This document shows, one piece after another, positions 7,120 through 14,926 of a DNA stretch of 64,000 bases (within the stretch, counting starts at the first letter, position 1; each line of letters begins with the position of its first letter). The notes below the pieces were generated by a model, which worked only from the letters and a program-made list of their open reading frames with translations, did no database searches and was not told the DNA's origin. Origin of the DNA: UBA7672 sp030824255 (GTDB taxonomy: Bacteria > Pseudomonadota > Alphaproteobacteria > Caulobacterales > Hyphomonadaceae); the NCBI GenBank assembly GCA_942493305.1, contig OW818686.1, positions 2,914,001 to 2,978,000 on the forward strand, read 5' to 3'. The position numbers were made by a program, and so were the translations under genes.

Positions 7120-9369
7120 ATGGGGCAACCATCCAACGTAGCCCCCTTCAAGAAGTCTGAGACGACGGCCCCATCAGCCGCTGCCGGTGGAGTCGTGAAG
7201 CCGCGCGGCCGCAAATTCCTTCGTCAGAACGAACTCGTCGAACGTGTGAAGGCTTACCAGCCGGACGCGGACGAGGACGAACTGAACAAGGCCTATGTGT
7301 TCGCTGTAATGAAGCACGGCCAGCAGCTGCGCCATTCGGGCGATCCGTATTTCGCACATCCCGTTTCGGTCGCCGGCCTGCTGACCGACCTGAAGCTCGA
7401 CCAGTCCACAATCATAGCCGGACTGCTGCACGACGTCGTCGAAGACACCGAGGTCTCGGTGGATGAGATCCGCGGACTGTTCGGGAAAGATGTGGCGGAG
7501 CTGGTCGACGGGGTGACCAAGCTACCGAAGGTGACCGGTAGCAATTCGCCGCGCGCGCTGATCCAGGCGGAGAACTTCCAGAAATTCATTCTGGCGACGA
7601 CGAGGGATATCCGCGTCCTGCTCGTGAAGCTGGCTGACCGGCTTCACAACATGCGCACCATCGAGTTCATGCCGACGGAGGAGTCTCGTCTTCGTATCTC
7701 GCGCGAGACGCTGGATATCTACGCCCCGCTGGCTCGCCGTGTTGGCCTGTCGATCTTCGCGACCGAGCTGGAAGACCTCGCTTTCAGACAGGTGAATCCG
7801 GTGGCCTATTCGGCCATCACCAAGCGCCTTGAAGAGCTGGTCGAGGACGACAACTCCATGCTCGACCGCATCCGGTCGGACCTCGAAACCGTGATGCTCG
7901 CGCGCGGCGTTCGCGGCGAGCTGCTTGGCCGGATGAAGCGCCCGTACTCGATCTGGCGGAAGCTCGAAACCAAGTCGATATCATTCAAGGATCTCGGCGA
8001 CGTGTTCGCCTATCGGTTCATCGTGTCGGCAGTCGACGAATGCTATCGCGCGCTCGGCGCTGCGCACCAGCAATGGGCGGCGCTGTCTGAGAAATTCAAG
8101 GACTATATCTCCGTCCCCAAGCCGAACGGCTATCGGTCGATTCACACGACATTCCTGGGACCGGGAAATCGCCGCGTCGAACTGCAGATCCGCACGAGGG
8201 ACATGGATGCAGTAGCTGACCGAGGCGTGGCTGCACACTGGAAGTACAAGGACTCGCAATACGGCTTCGATGCCGAGGCCGCCCGTGAAGCCGGCCTTGA
8301 TGCTGAAGGCGAGCTGATCGAATTCGCGGACATGCTGAAGCACGGCTCCTCGCCGGAGGAATTCCTCGAGCACGCCAAGTTGCAGATGTACCGCGACAGC
8401 GTGTTCGTCTTCACGCCGAAGGGCCTGCTCGTTCGCCTGCCTGCGGGTTCAACGCCGCTCGATTTCGCTTACGCCGTTCACACCGAGATCGGCGACACGA
8501 CCATTGGCGCACGTATCAACGGGCAGGAGCGCCCGCTCCGCACCAAGCTGGAAAATGGCGATACGGTCGAAATTCTGCGCAGCGCAAAGCCGGCGACACA
8601 GCCCCATTGGGAGAGCCTCGCCGTCACCGGCCGCGCGCGATCCGCGATCCGTCGCCTCACCCGGGTTGCGGAACGGGGCGAGTTTGTCGCCATCGGTGAG
8701 CGCCTGATCGAACATGCCCTGCGCCGTATCGGTCTCGATCCCGCCGAAGTCGATCGCACAGAGATGACCGATCGCACGGGGTTCGAGAAATTCGAAGCCT
8801 TGTCCGAAGCGGTTGGCCGCGGCCGTCTTTCCACTGCCGACATGCTGGAGAAGGCTTTCCCGGGTCTCGACGATCCGGGCCGTCAGGCGAAGTCGGCGCC
8901 CGATTCCGAAAGCCCCAATCTCATCGCTGGCGGCGAGACGACGGCAGGCGTCACCATGCATCTCGCTGAGTGCTGCTCGCCGTTGCCGGGCGATCGCATT
9001 GTCGGCGTTCTCATCCCCGAAAAGGGCATCGAGGTCCACGTCATCGATTGCGCCCGGCTGGCCGACTACGAGAACCAGTCGGACCGCTGGCTCGACCTGC
9101 GCTGGCGGCCGAAGGGCGAATCCGATGCGCTGGCGGTCGGCCGTATCCATGTCACCACGGCCAACCGTCGGGGTGCGCTGGCCTTGCTCGCCAAGACCGT
9201 GTCGGATGCGCAGGGCAATATCATCAACGTGAAGACGCTGAAGCGCTCGCCGGACTTCTTCGATTTCGAGTTCGATGTCGAAGTGGAAGACAACAAGCGC
9301 CTCACACAGATTGTCGCTGCCCTGCGTGCTCTTGCCGTGGTGGACTCCGCCGAACGCGTAAAGGGATAG
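7120..9369 (+). CDS. rsh: Bifunctional (p)ppGpp synthetase/hydrolase (RelA/SpoT family)
   Basis: 749 residues, full length. The HD hydrolase domain at about 65-180 keeps His80, HD 104-105 (LLHDVVEDT) and LADRLHNMR, so ppGpp hydrolysis should be active. The synthetase domain at about 265-377 has RPYSIWRKLE and NGYRSIHTT. A TGS domain covers about 426-488, a conserved cysteine-containing stretch (AECCSPLPGD) precedes the C-terminus, and an ACT domain runs about 672-746. It adjusts (p)ppGpp during starvation and is expected to be the only long Rsh enzyme, as in most alphaproteobacteria. The start is the ATG at 7120; no strong ribosome site is seen, which suggests coupling to rpoZ. The following lipoprotein gene begins 5 bases after its stop. 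Confidence 0.95.
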   Translation: MGQPSNVAPFKKSETTAPSAAAGGVVKPRGRKFLRQNELVERVKAYQPDADEDELNKAYVFAVMKHGQQLRHSGDPYFAHPVSVAGLLTDLKLDQSTIIAGLLHDVVEDTEVSVDEIRGLFGKDVAELVDGVTKLPKVTGSNSPRALIQAENFQKFILATTRDIRVLLVKLADRLHNMRTIEFMPTEESRLRISRETLDIYAPLARRVGLSIFATELEDLAFRQVNPVAYSAITKRLEELVEDDNSMLDRIRSDLETVMLARGVRGELLGRMKRPYSIWRKLETKSISFKDLGDVFAYRFIVSAVDECYRALGAAHQQWAALSEKFKDYISVPKPNGYRSIHTTFLGPGNRRVELQIRTRDMDAVADRGVAAHWKYKDSQYGFDAEAAREAGLDAEGELIEFADMLKHGSSPEEFLEHAKLQMYRDSVFVFTPKGLLVRLPAGSTPLDFAYAVHTEIGDTTIGARINGQERPLRTKLENGDTVEILRSAKPATQPHWESLAVTGRARSAIRRLTRVAERGEFVAIGERLIEHALRRIGLDPAEVDRTEMTDRTGFEKFEALSEAVGRGRLSTADMLEKAFPGLDDPGRQAKSAPDSESPNLIAGGETTAGVTMHLAECCSPLPGDRIVGVLIPEKGIEVHVIDCARLADYENQSDRWLDLRWRPKGESDALAVGRIHVTTANRRGALALLAKTVSDAQGNIINVKTLKRSPDFFDFEFDVEVEDNKRLTQIVAALRALAVVDSAERVKG

Positions 9370-9374
9370 ACCGA

Positions 9375-9755
9375 ATGATCCGGACGATACTCGCAGCCAT
9401 GGTGCTGATGCTGGCTGCTTGTGCGCAGCCCGCCACAACTCCAGCTGCAGCCGAACCCGAAGCGCCCGCTAAGGTCGATTGGCAGGCTGCTTCGAGCCCG
9501 GCGCAGTGCGCCGCCATCAGTGGCACGTGGCGTCCGATCTGCATGATGGGCACGCCAGCCTGCGTCGTGACCTATGCCGATGCCGGTAAGGCCTGCACGG
9601 ACAGTTCCCAGTGTTCGGGCCAGTGCGTCACCAGCGGCATGTCCGCGCCGCCGGAATCAGCTGCGACGGGTATCTGCACGGCCAACAGCGATCCATGCGG
9701 TTGTTTCCAGCTCGTGGAGAACGGCAAGGCCGGTTACCCGCTCTGCGCCGACTGA
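9375..9755 (+). CDS. Cysteine-rich putative lipoprotein, function unknown
   Basis: 126 residues starting at the ATG 5 bases after the rsh stop. The N-terminus MIRTILAAMVLMLAAC is a lipoprotein signal with lipobox LAAC, so Cys16 is probably acylated. An Ala/Pro/Glu-rich linker leads to a compact domain containing many cysteines (for example CMMG, CTDSSQCSGQC and DPCGC), compatible with a disulfide-stabilised periplasmic module. Not recognised as a named family. The position between rsh and pyrE implies co-transcription with housekeeping genes but says little about function. Confidence 0.7.
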   Translation: MIRTILAAMVLMLAACAQPATTPAAAEPEAPAKVDWQAASSPAQCAAISGTWRPICMMGTPACVVTYADAGKACTDSSQCSGQCVTSGMSAPPESAATGICTANSDPCGCFQLVENGKAGYPLCAD

Positions 9756-9797
9756 TCCGACGTTGAGCCACCGCAGCGAAACCGCTAAAGCGACCCC

Positions 9798-10382
9798 ATG
9801 AACACGCAAGACGTCCTCGACGAATTCAGACAAGTCGGCGCTCTCCTGGAGGGCCATTTCATCCTGTCCTCCGGTCGGCGCAGCCCGGTTTTCCTCCAGA
9901 AGGCGCTGGTCTTCTCACATCCGCCGACGACCGAGAAGTTGTGCTCGGCGCTGGCCCGCAAGCTGGAAACAGCTTTCGGCAAGATCGACGTGGTCGTCGG
10001 TCCGGCGGTCGGCGGCCTGATCCCGGGCTATGAAACCGCTCGCGCACTCGGCTGTCGCTCGATCTATACGGAGCGCGAAGGCGGTGTGATGAGCCTGCGC
10101 CGCGGTTTCACCGTGTCGCCGGAAGACCGCGTCATCATCGTGGAGGACATTGTCACCACTGGCATCTCGATGCGCGAAACGCTGGAAGCCATGCGTGGCG
10201 CTGGCGCGAATGTCGTGGGCGCCGCCTGTGTCGTGGATCGCGCCAACGGCAAGGCCGATGTCGGCGGATTGCAGCTTGTTTCGCTCGCCGCTGTCGATTT
10301 CCCAGATTATGACGCCAACGAACTGCCGCCGGAACTGGCGGCGATCCCTGCCATCAAGCCAGGCAGCCGGGGATTGAAATGA
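9798..10382 (+). CDS. pyrE: Orotate phosphoribosyltransferase
   Basis: 194 residues. Converts orotate and PRPP to orotidine monophosphate in pyrimidine synthesis. The N-terminal part contains SSGRRSPVFLQK (substrate binding), and the PRPP-binding loop VIIVEDIVTTGIS lies at residues 112-124. The central GPAVGGLIPGYETARAL segment is typical of the short bacterial OPRT class. The stop overlaps the pdxJ start by four bases (ATGA), indicating translational coupling. No good ribosome site precedes its ATG. Confidence 0.95.
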   Translation: MNTQDVLDEFRQVGALLEGHFILSSGRRSPVFLQKALVFSHPPTTEKLCSALARKLETAFGKIDVVVGPAVGGLIPGYETARALGCRSIYTEREGGVMSLRRGFTVSPEDRVIIVEDIVTTGISMRETLEAMRGAGANVVGAACVVDRANGKADVGGLQLVSLAAVDFPDYDANELPPELAAIPAIKPGSRGLK

Positions 10383-11131
10383 AACTGGAGCGCGCCCGCC
10401 TCGGCGTGAATATCGATCACGTCGCCACCATCCGCAACGCTCGCGGCGGCGCGCATCCTGATCCGGCAAAGGCGGCTGCGGTTGCGCAGGCCGCTGGCGC
10501 CGACGGCATCACCATCCACCTCCGCGAAGACCGCCGCCACATCCGCGACGCCGACCTCGAGGCGGTGCGGAAAGCGGTGAACCTGCCGATCAATCTCGAG
10601 ATGGCGACGACGGACGAGATGCTCGCCATCGCGCTGGAGTACAAACCTCACGCGGCCTGCCTGGTGCCGGAACGTCGCGAAGAGCGCACGACCGAAGGCG
10701 GGCTGGATGTCGCGCGCCTGCACAATCAGGTTGAGCCGTTCGTCCGTGCGCTGCGCGAGGGCGGCAGCCGCGTCTCGCTGTTCATCGAGCCGAGCCGGGT
10801 CCAGATCGCCGTCGCCGAAGCGATGGGCGCGCCGGTGGTCGAGTTGCACACGGGCAAGTATGTCGAACTGGTTTTCGCAGGCCATCATGCGGACGCGGAA
10901 GAAGAACTGACCCGGCTGCGTGATGCCGCCGCCTATGGGCATGAGAAAGGTATCGAGATTCATGTGGGTCACGGCCTGACCTACGACACCGTCCGCCCGG
11001 TCGCCGCGATCCCGGAAGTGCGTGAGTTGAATATCGGCCATTTCATAATGGGCGAGGCGCTGTTCGTCGGGCTCGAAGCTGCCGTCAAGCGTATGCGCCG
11101 CGAGATCGATGTGGCGCGTGGTCTCGCATGA
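10379..11131 (+). CDS. pdxJ: Pyridoxine 5'-phosphate synthase
   Basis: 250 residues, normal length. Condenses 3-amino-2-oxopropyl phosphate with 1-deoxy-D-xylulose 5-phosphate, the last ring-forming step of vitamin B6 synthesis. Diagnostic segments are LGVNIDHVATIRNARGG at the N-terminus, ITIHLREDRRHI, LFIEPS, VELHTGKY and the C-terminal VGHGLTYDTV and ELNIGHFIMGEALF. It is linked by 4-base overlaps to pyrE upstream and acpS downstream. The pdxJ-acpS pair is very widely conserved in proteobacteria. Confidence 0.96.
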   Translation: MKLERARLGVNIDHVATIRNARGGAHPDPAKAAAVAQAAGADGITIHLREDRRHIRDADLEAVRKAVNLPINLEMATTDEMLAIALEYKPHAACLVPERREERTTEGGLDVARLHNQVEPFVRALREGGSRVSLFIEPSRVQIAVAEAMGAPVVELHTGKYVELVFAGHHADAEEELTRLRDAAAYGHEKGIEIHVGHGLTYDTVRPVAAIPEVRELNIGHFIMGEALFVGLEAAVKRMRREIDVARGLA

Positions 11132-11541
11132 TCATCGGCATCGGCATTGATATGTGCGATATCCGCCGCATCGAGAAATCGCTGGCGGAGTTCGGCGACC
11201 GGTTCACGCATCGCGTCTTCACCGAGGTTGAGCGCAAGACAGCTGACCGCCGCAAGGAACGCGCGCCGACGTATGCCAAACGGTTCGCCGCCAAGGAGGC
11301 CTGCGCAAAGGCGCTGGGCACGGGCGTGCCGCGCCGGGGCGTCCACTGGCAGCATATGGGCGTCATCAACCTGCCGACCGGCAAGCCGACTTTCGCGCTG
11401 ACGGGCGGGGCCGCCGAGCGGCTCGCCAAGCTCACGCCGCCGGGCACGACCTGCTTTGTTCACCTCACCATCACTGATGAATATCCCTACGCGCAGGCGC
11501 AGGTAATCATCGAGGCGTTGCCGGCGGGGACGATGCCGTGA
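11128..11541 (+). CDS. acpS: Holo-[acyl-carrier-protein] synthase
   Basis: 137 residues. Transfers 4'-phosphopantetheine from CoA to acyl carrier protein, activating fatty-acid synthesis. Magnesium-binding Asp8 is in IIGIGIDMCDIRRIE and Glu57 in RFAAKEACAKALGTG, both family signatures; the C-terminus shows FVHLTITDEYPYAQA. It overlaps pdxJ and rnc by four bases each. In many alphaproteobacteria lepB follows acpS, but here rnc starts directly. Confidence 0.95.
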   Translation: MIIGIGIDMCDIRRIEKSLAEFGDRFTHRVFTEVERKTADRRKERAPTYAKRFAAKEACAKALGTGVPRRGVHWQHMGVINLPTGKPTFALTGGAAERLAKLTPPGTTCFVHLTITDEYPYAQAQVIIEALPAGTMP

Positions 11542-12299
11542 CCCGCCCCAATTCCAGTCACACCGGAAAGCGCCGCCGCAATCGCGCGCGCGCCGAAGGG
11601 CCGCCGGAGCTCACGAACGAACAGCGTGATGAGTGCGAGGCAAACATCGGCCATCACTTCAAGGACCGGGCGTTGCTTGACCGCGCGATGACCCATCGCA
11701 GCGCGACGCACGGCAAGACGGCCGAGTGGAGCAATGAGCGTCTCGAATTCCTCGGCGATCGCATACTTGCGCTCGTCATGGTCGAGGCGCTGCTGGAGCG
11801 TTTCCCGAAACTGCGTGAAGGCGAGCTGGCGCCGCGCCTCAACAATCTGGTCAGCCGGGAGACTTGCGCCGTCATTGGCGCGGAGCTTGCGCTTGGCCAA
11901 TTCCTGATCGTCGACAACGCCGAGCGATCGACAGGCGGCCCCGAAAAACCATCGCTTCTGGCCAACGCCATCGAAGCGGTGATCGGCGCCGTCTACATGG
12001 ATGCCGGCCTCGAAAAGGCGCGGAAGTTCGTGCTAAAGGCCTGGAAGCGGCTGTTGCAGGCGAGCCCTGAGCTCGCGCGCGACCCCAAGTCCGCGCTGCA
12101 GGAATGGGCGCAGGGCGAGGGACTGCCGACACCTGTCTATCGTCACATTTCCCGTGAGGGCCCTGATCACGCACCGGTTTTCACCGTAACCGTGCAGATC
12201 AATGGATATGAACCGATGCCCGGCATCGGCAGTTCGAAACAACTCGCAGAGCGCGAGGCCGCCCGTGCTATGGTGGCGGCATTAGGAGACCAGACATGA
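11538..12299 (+). CDS. rnc: Ribonuclease III
   Basis: 253 residues from a GTG overlapping the acpS stop. Cuts double-stranded RNA, including the 30S rRNA precursor. The catalytic signature NERLEFLGDRIL at about 66-77 contains metal ligands Glu70 and Asp74, followed by the second acidic cluster near NAIEAVIGAVYMDAG. A C-terminal double-stranded-RNA-binding domain (about 183-251) ends in the usual GSSKQLAEREAARAM helix. An Arg/Lys-rich extension of about 25 residues precedes the catalytic domain. The stop overlaps the era start (ATGA), the standard rnc-era arrangement. Confidence 0.96.
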   Translation: MTRPNSSHTGKRRRNRARAEGPPELTNEQRDECEANIGHHFKDRALLDRAMTHRSATHGKTAEWSNERLEFLGDRILALVMVEALLERFPKLREGELAPRLNNLVSRETCAVIGAELALGQFLIVDNAERSTGGPEKPSLLANAIEAVIGAVYMDAGLEKARKFVLKAWKRLLQASPELARDPKSALQEWAQGEGLPTPVYRHISREGPDHAPVFTVTVQINGYEPMPGIGSSKQLAEREAARAMVAALGDQT

Positions 12300-13207
12300 C
12301 CGATGAAACGCGCGCGGGCTTTGCCGCGATCATCGGCGCGCCGAACGCCGGAAAATCCACGCTGGTGAACAAGCTCGTCGGCTCGAAGGTCTCGATCGTC
12401 ACGCACAAGGTGCAAACGACGCGCTTCCCCGTTCGCGGCGTGATGATGCACGGCCAGTCGCAAGTCGTTCTGGTCGATACGCCGGGCATCTTTGCGCCGA
12501 AGCGTCGCCTCGATCGCGCCATGGTGAAATCGGCATGGGAGGGCGCGACCGATGCGGATGCCGTCGTTCATCTCGTCGATGCGCGCCACTGGACCGGTCA
12601 TGGCGACAAGTCCGAGGATGAGGCGATCATCGGCCGGCTGCAGCAGCTGGGCGCGCGCGCCATTCTCGCGCTGAACAAGATCGATCTGGTCGAGCGCGCT
12701 GGCCTGCTCGCGGCAACGAAGGCCCTGTTCGACACAGGCGTCTATTCGGACGTTCTGATGATCTCCGGCCTCAATGGCGATGGCGTCGATCAACTGGCTG
12801 ATCTTCTGGCCTCACGCATGCCTGTCGGCCCCTACCTGTTCCCGGAAGACCAGGCGGCGGATATCCCGAGCCGCCTGATCGCAGCGGAGGTGACACGCGA
12901 GAAGCTGATGCTTCGCCTGCACCAGGAAATCCCCTACCAGCTCACGGTCGAAACCGAGACGTGGGAGCAGCATGGCAATGGCTCGGTGAAGATCGGGCAG
13001 TTGATCCACGTTGCACGCGAAGGCCACCGTTCGATCATTCTCGGCAAGGGCGGGCAGACCATCAAGGATGTCGGTACGGCCTCTCGCAAGGAGCTGCAGG
13101 ACATTCTCGGCTGCCCGGTGCACCTGTTCCTGCGTGTGAAGGTGTCCGAACGCTGGCAGGACAACCGCGAGCGGTTCACGGCAATCGGTCTCGACTTCGA
13201 CGCCTGA
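12296..13207 (+). CDS. era: GTPase Era, 30S ribosome assembly factor
   Basis: 303 residues. P-loop GAPNAGKST at 14-22, the switch region with VQTTRFPVRG, DTPGIF, and guanine-specificity NKIDLV. The C-terminal KH domain carries GKGGQTIKDVG and the LFLRVKVSERW that precedes the family end. Binds 16S rRNA near its 3' end and checks 30S maturation. Translationally coupled to rnc. recO, a common next gene, is not present; a hypothetical membrane protein follows after 100 bases. Confidence 0.97.
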   Translation: MTDETRAGFAAIIGAPNAGKSTLVNKLVGSKVSIVTHKVQTTRFPVRGVMMHGQSQVVLVDTPGIFAPKRRLDRAMVKSAWEGATDADAVVHLVDARHWTGHGDKSEDEAIIGRLQQLGARAILALNKIDLVERAGLLAATKALFDTGVYSDVLMISGLNGDGVDQLADLLASRMPVGPYLFPEDQAADIPSRLIAAEVTREKLMLRLHQEIPYQLTVETETWEQHGNGSVKIGQLIHVAREGHRSIILGKGGQTIKDVGTASRKELQDILGCPVHLFLRVKVSERWQDNRERFTAIGLDFDA

Positions 13208-13307
13208 GGAAATTTTCGCAAATTCGATTGAATTTGATTGTTCCCGGCAAGGCTGATTTTGCAGTCTTTGCGTAACCTCGTTCCGATTGCGGTCAACGGG
13301 GTCGTCC

Positions 13308-13715
13308 ATGCAACGCAGTGCGAAGGGTCCGGAGGGATCCAGCCAGCCGATCGCCGATCTGCGCGCCAGCCTGCGCGCTTCGAAAGGCATTGATGCTCCA
13401 GCCCGGCCGCCGAAACCTCCCAAGCCGCGCAAGGCTGTGCTGCGCGAGAGCGAGGAAGAGCGCGCGGTGAAGGCCGAAAAGATGGCCCTCGCCCAGCACC
13501 AGACGTCCCTGCTCAAGGGCGGCAATTCCCGGCGGCCTTACGTGCGTCCCGGCGAGAAGCCTGAACGAAAGGGAAGCTTTATCGGCTTTGTCTTCCAGCT
13601 TGTGCTCGTACTGGCGGCTGTCGGCGGCGTTGCCTATGCGCTGGACCCGACCCTCGTGCCAGTGGAGTGGCAGGAAAAAGCTAAAGACCTGATCTCGCAG
13701 TATGTGAAGATCTGA
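13308..13715 (+). CDS. Hypothetical single-pass membrane protein
   Basis: 135 residues from the ATG at 13308, which has ACGGGG 6 bases upstream. Not recognised. The first 90 residues are hydrophilic and basic with a Pro/Lys stretch (RPPKPPKPRK) and a helical Glu/Lys segment. One hydrophobic segment follows at about 91-112 (FIGFVFQLVLVLAAVGG), then a short C-terminal tail. This predicts a cytoplasmic N-terminus and a single anchor near the C-terminus. The next gene starts 2 bases after its stop, so the two are probably co-transcribed. Confidence 0.65.
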   Translation: MQRSAKGPEGSSQPIADLRASLRASKGIDAPARPPKPPKPRKAVLRESEEERAVKAEKMALAQHQTSLLKGGNSRRPYVRPGEKPERKGSFIGFVFQLVLVLAAVGGVAYALDPTLVPVEWQEKAKDLISQYVKI

Positions 13716-13717
13716 CA

Positions 13718-14026
13718 ATGCCGCTGCACGTCGCGCGGCATTCCTCGGTCCACGGCCTGCTGCGCGAAATGCGCACGGGGGTGGGGCTGATCGTGTTCGG
13801 AGCGCTTGTCGGCGTTTCCGGCTTTGTCGTTGTCGACAGCCTGCGCGAGCCCGAGCACCAGACGCGCGATGGCATGTTTGCCTTTCGCGGGCCTTACTAC
13901 GCCTCTTGTCGCGAGGCGTTCATGGAAGGACGCGCAAACATCCGCCAGGGCGAGCCGGGCTACCGCTCAGAGCTCGATGCTGATGGCGACGGCCTTGCCT
14001 GCGAACCTTATACGCCGCGCCGTTAG
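13718..14026 (+). CDS. Membrane-anchored excalibur-domain protein
   Basis: 102 residues. A hydrophobic anchor at about 20-42 (VGLIVFGALVGVSGFVVV) is followed by an excalibur calcium-binding motif at about 59-98. That motif has Cys and Ala in SCREAF, the G.PGYRSELDADGDGLACE core with the DxDxDG-like loop, and the second Cys. Excalibur modules bind calcium outside the cytoplasmic membrane. It lies directly behind the preceding membrane protein. Its TAG stop overlaps by three bases the stop of the convergent sulfotransferase. Confidence 0.8.
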   Translation: MPLHVARHSSVHGLLREMRTGVGLIVFGALVGVSGFVVVDSLREPEHQTRDGMFAFRGPYYASCREAFMEGRANIRQGEPGYRSELDADGDGLACEPYTPRR

Positions 14027-14811
14027 GCGTAGCCAAGAAGAGCGCGCAGGCCCGGCGCCGCGTAGTCCACCAGCCGCTTCTGCATCGCCGGCAGCTCGTC
14101 TGGCAGATCGACGGCTCCATCGAGATTCTCGCGCGCTGTTGCGCTCTGCTTGCGGTCGGACCCAACAAGAACCCGCGCGCGCCAGTCATCCGGCATGTCG
14201 ATGCCGCACGCGTCGAACAGATTTGCGAAATAGAGTTCGGCCTGGCGGGTTTCTAGGCGCTTCAGGTTTGCGACCATGTCTTCATAGCGGATGACATAGG
14301 TCTTGGTGCCAAGCCAGCAGACGGCGTTGAAGCGGAAGATCTCCTCCAGCGTCGGCGCCTTGCCGTGGATTCCGAAGATCATGAGGTTCAGCAGGTCCTG
14401 CGTGTCGAGGCGGCCGCCCTTGAGGCTGGCGTCGGTGGCGCCCTGGAAGTTCTCGGACATGAAGAAGCGCGCGCGGGCCAGCACCCAGTCATAGGGATCG
14501 CGCACCATAAGGATGCTGCGGACCGGGCGCAGCAGGTTCGCGGCGTCGTCGGAGTAAAGCAGGTGTCCCCAGCTCAGCATGTTCTTCTCGGGCGAGAATG
14601 CGATCGGGCCGTGTTGGCGCAGGCTCGGGTGCTGCACGAAGAGCGCGTGGTATTGCTGCTCGACCGGCACGAACATGCGCATCACGTTGCGGATAAGGTG
14701 CGTGCCGCACTTCGGGACGGAGTTGAGGAAGACCGGCTGGCGAAGCGGGACCTGGGTGAACTCGCCATTGCGCTCGTTCAGGTTGTCCATCTTCATGACG
14801 ATACGCGGCAC
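14023..14811 (-). CDS. Sulfotransferase family protein
   Basis: 262 residues starting at GTG 14811, supported by GGAG seven bases upstream; ATGs at 14796 and 14790 are weaker alternatives. The 5'-phosphosulfate-binding loop is SVPKCGTHLIRNVM (about 31-44) and the 3'-phosphate-binding segment is VRDPYDWVLARARFF, both typical of PAPS-dependent sulfotransferases. It has no signal peptide or membrane segment. The acceptor cannot be predicted; related bacterial enzymes modify polysaccharide, lipid or small-molecule hydroxyls. It is a monocistronic gene behind the TonB receptor on the same strand, separated from it by a strong hairpin. Confidence 0.8.
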   Translation of the reverse strand: MPRIVMKMDNLNERNGEFTQVPLRQPVFLNSVPKCGTHLIRNVMRMFVPVEQQYHALFVQHPSLRQHGPIAFSPEKNMLSWGHLLYSDDAANLLRPVRSILMVRDPYDWVLARARFFMSENFQGATDASLKGGRLDTQDLLNLMIFGIHGKAPTLEEIFRFNAVCWLGTKTYVIRYEDMVANLKRLETRQAELYFANLFDACGIDMPDDWRARVLVGSDRKQSATARENLDGAVDLPDELPAMQKRLVDYAAPGLRALLGYA

Positions 14812-14874
14812 AGGCGAACTCCGGTCTGTCTTTTCCGATACCTATCGTCAGGCCTGCGCCATAGCCAGACGTAA

Positions 14875-14905
14875 AGCGGGCGGCGGATATGCTCCGCCGC
14901 CCGCT
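14875..14905 (-). terminator. Terminator hairpin behind the TonB-dependent receptor
   Basis: Perfect 13-base stem AGCGGGCGGCGGA / TCCGCCGCCCGCT with the 5-base loop TATGC, 22 bases past the receptor stop and before the sulfotransferase start. In the minus direction the bases after it (TTTACG) contain a short T-run. Confidence 0.75.
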
Positions 14906-14926
14906 GCTCAGTCGTAAGGCGTCTGC

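Noticed and set aside
6377..7132. 251-residue minus-strand frame across rpoZ and its promoter region
   Set aside because: Runs through rpoZ in antisense and lacks a credible domain.
8449..9438. 329-residue open frame on the minus strand opposite rsh
   Set aside because: Antisense shadow of a conserved gene; its translation is Arg/Ala-rich with no domain features, as expected in GC-rich DNA.
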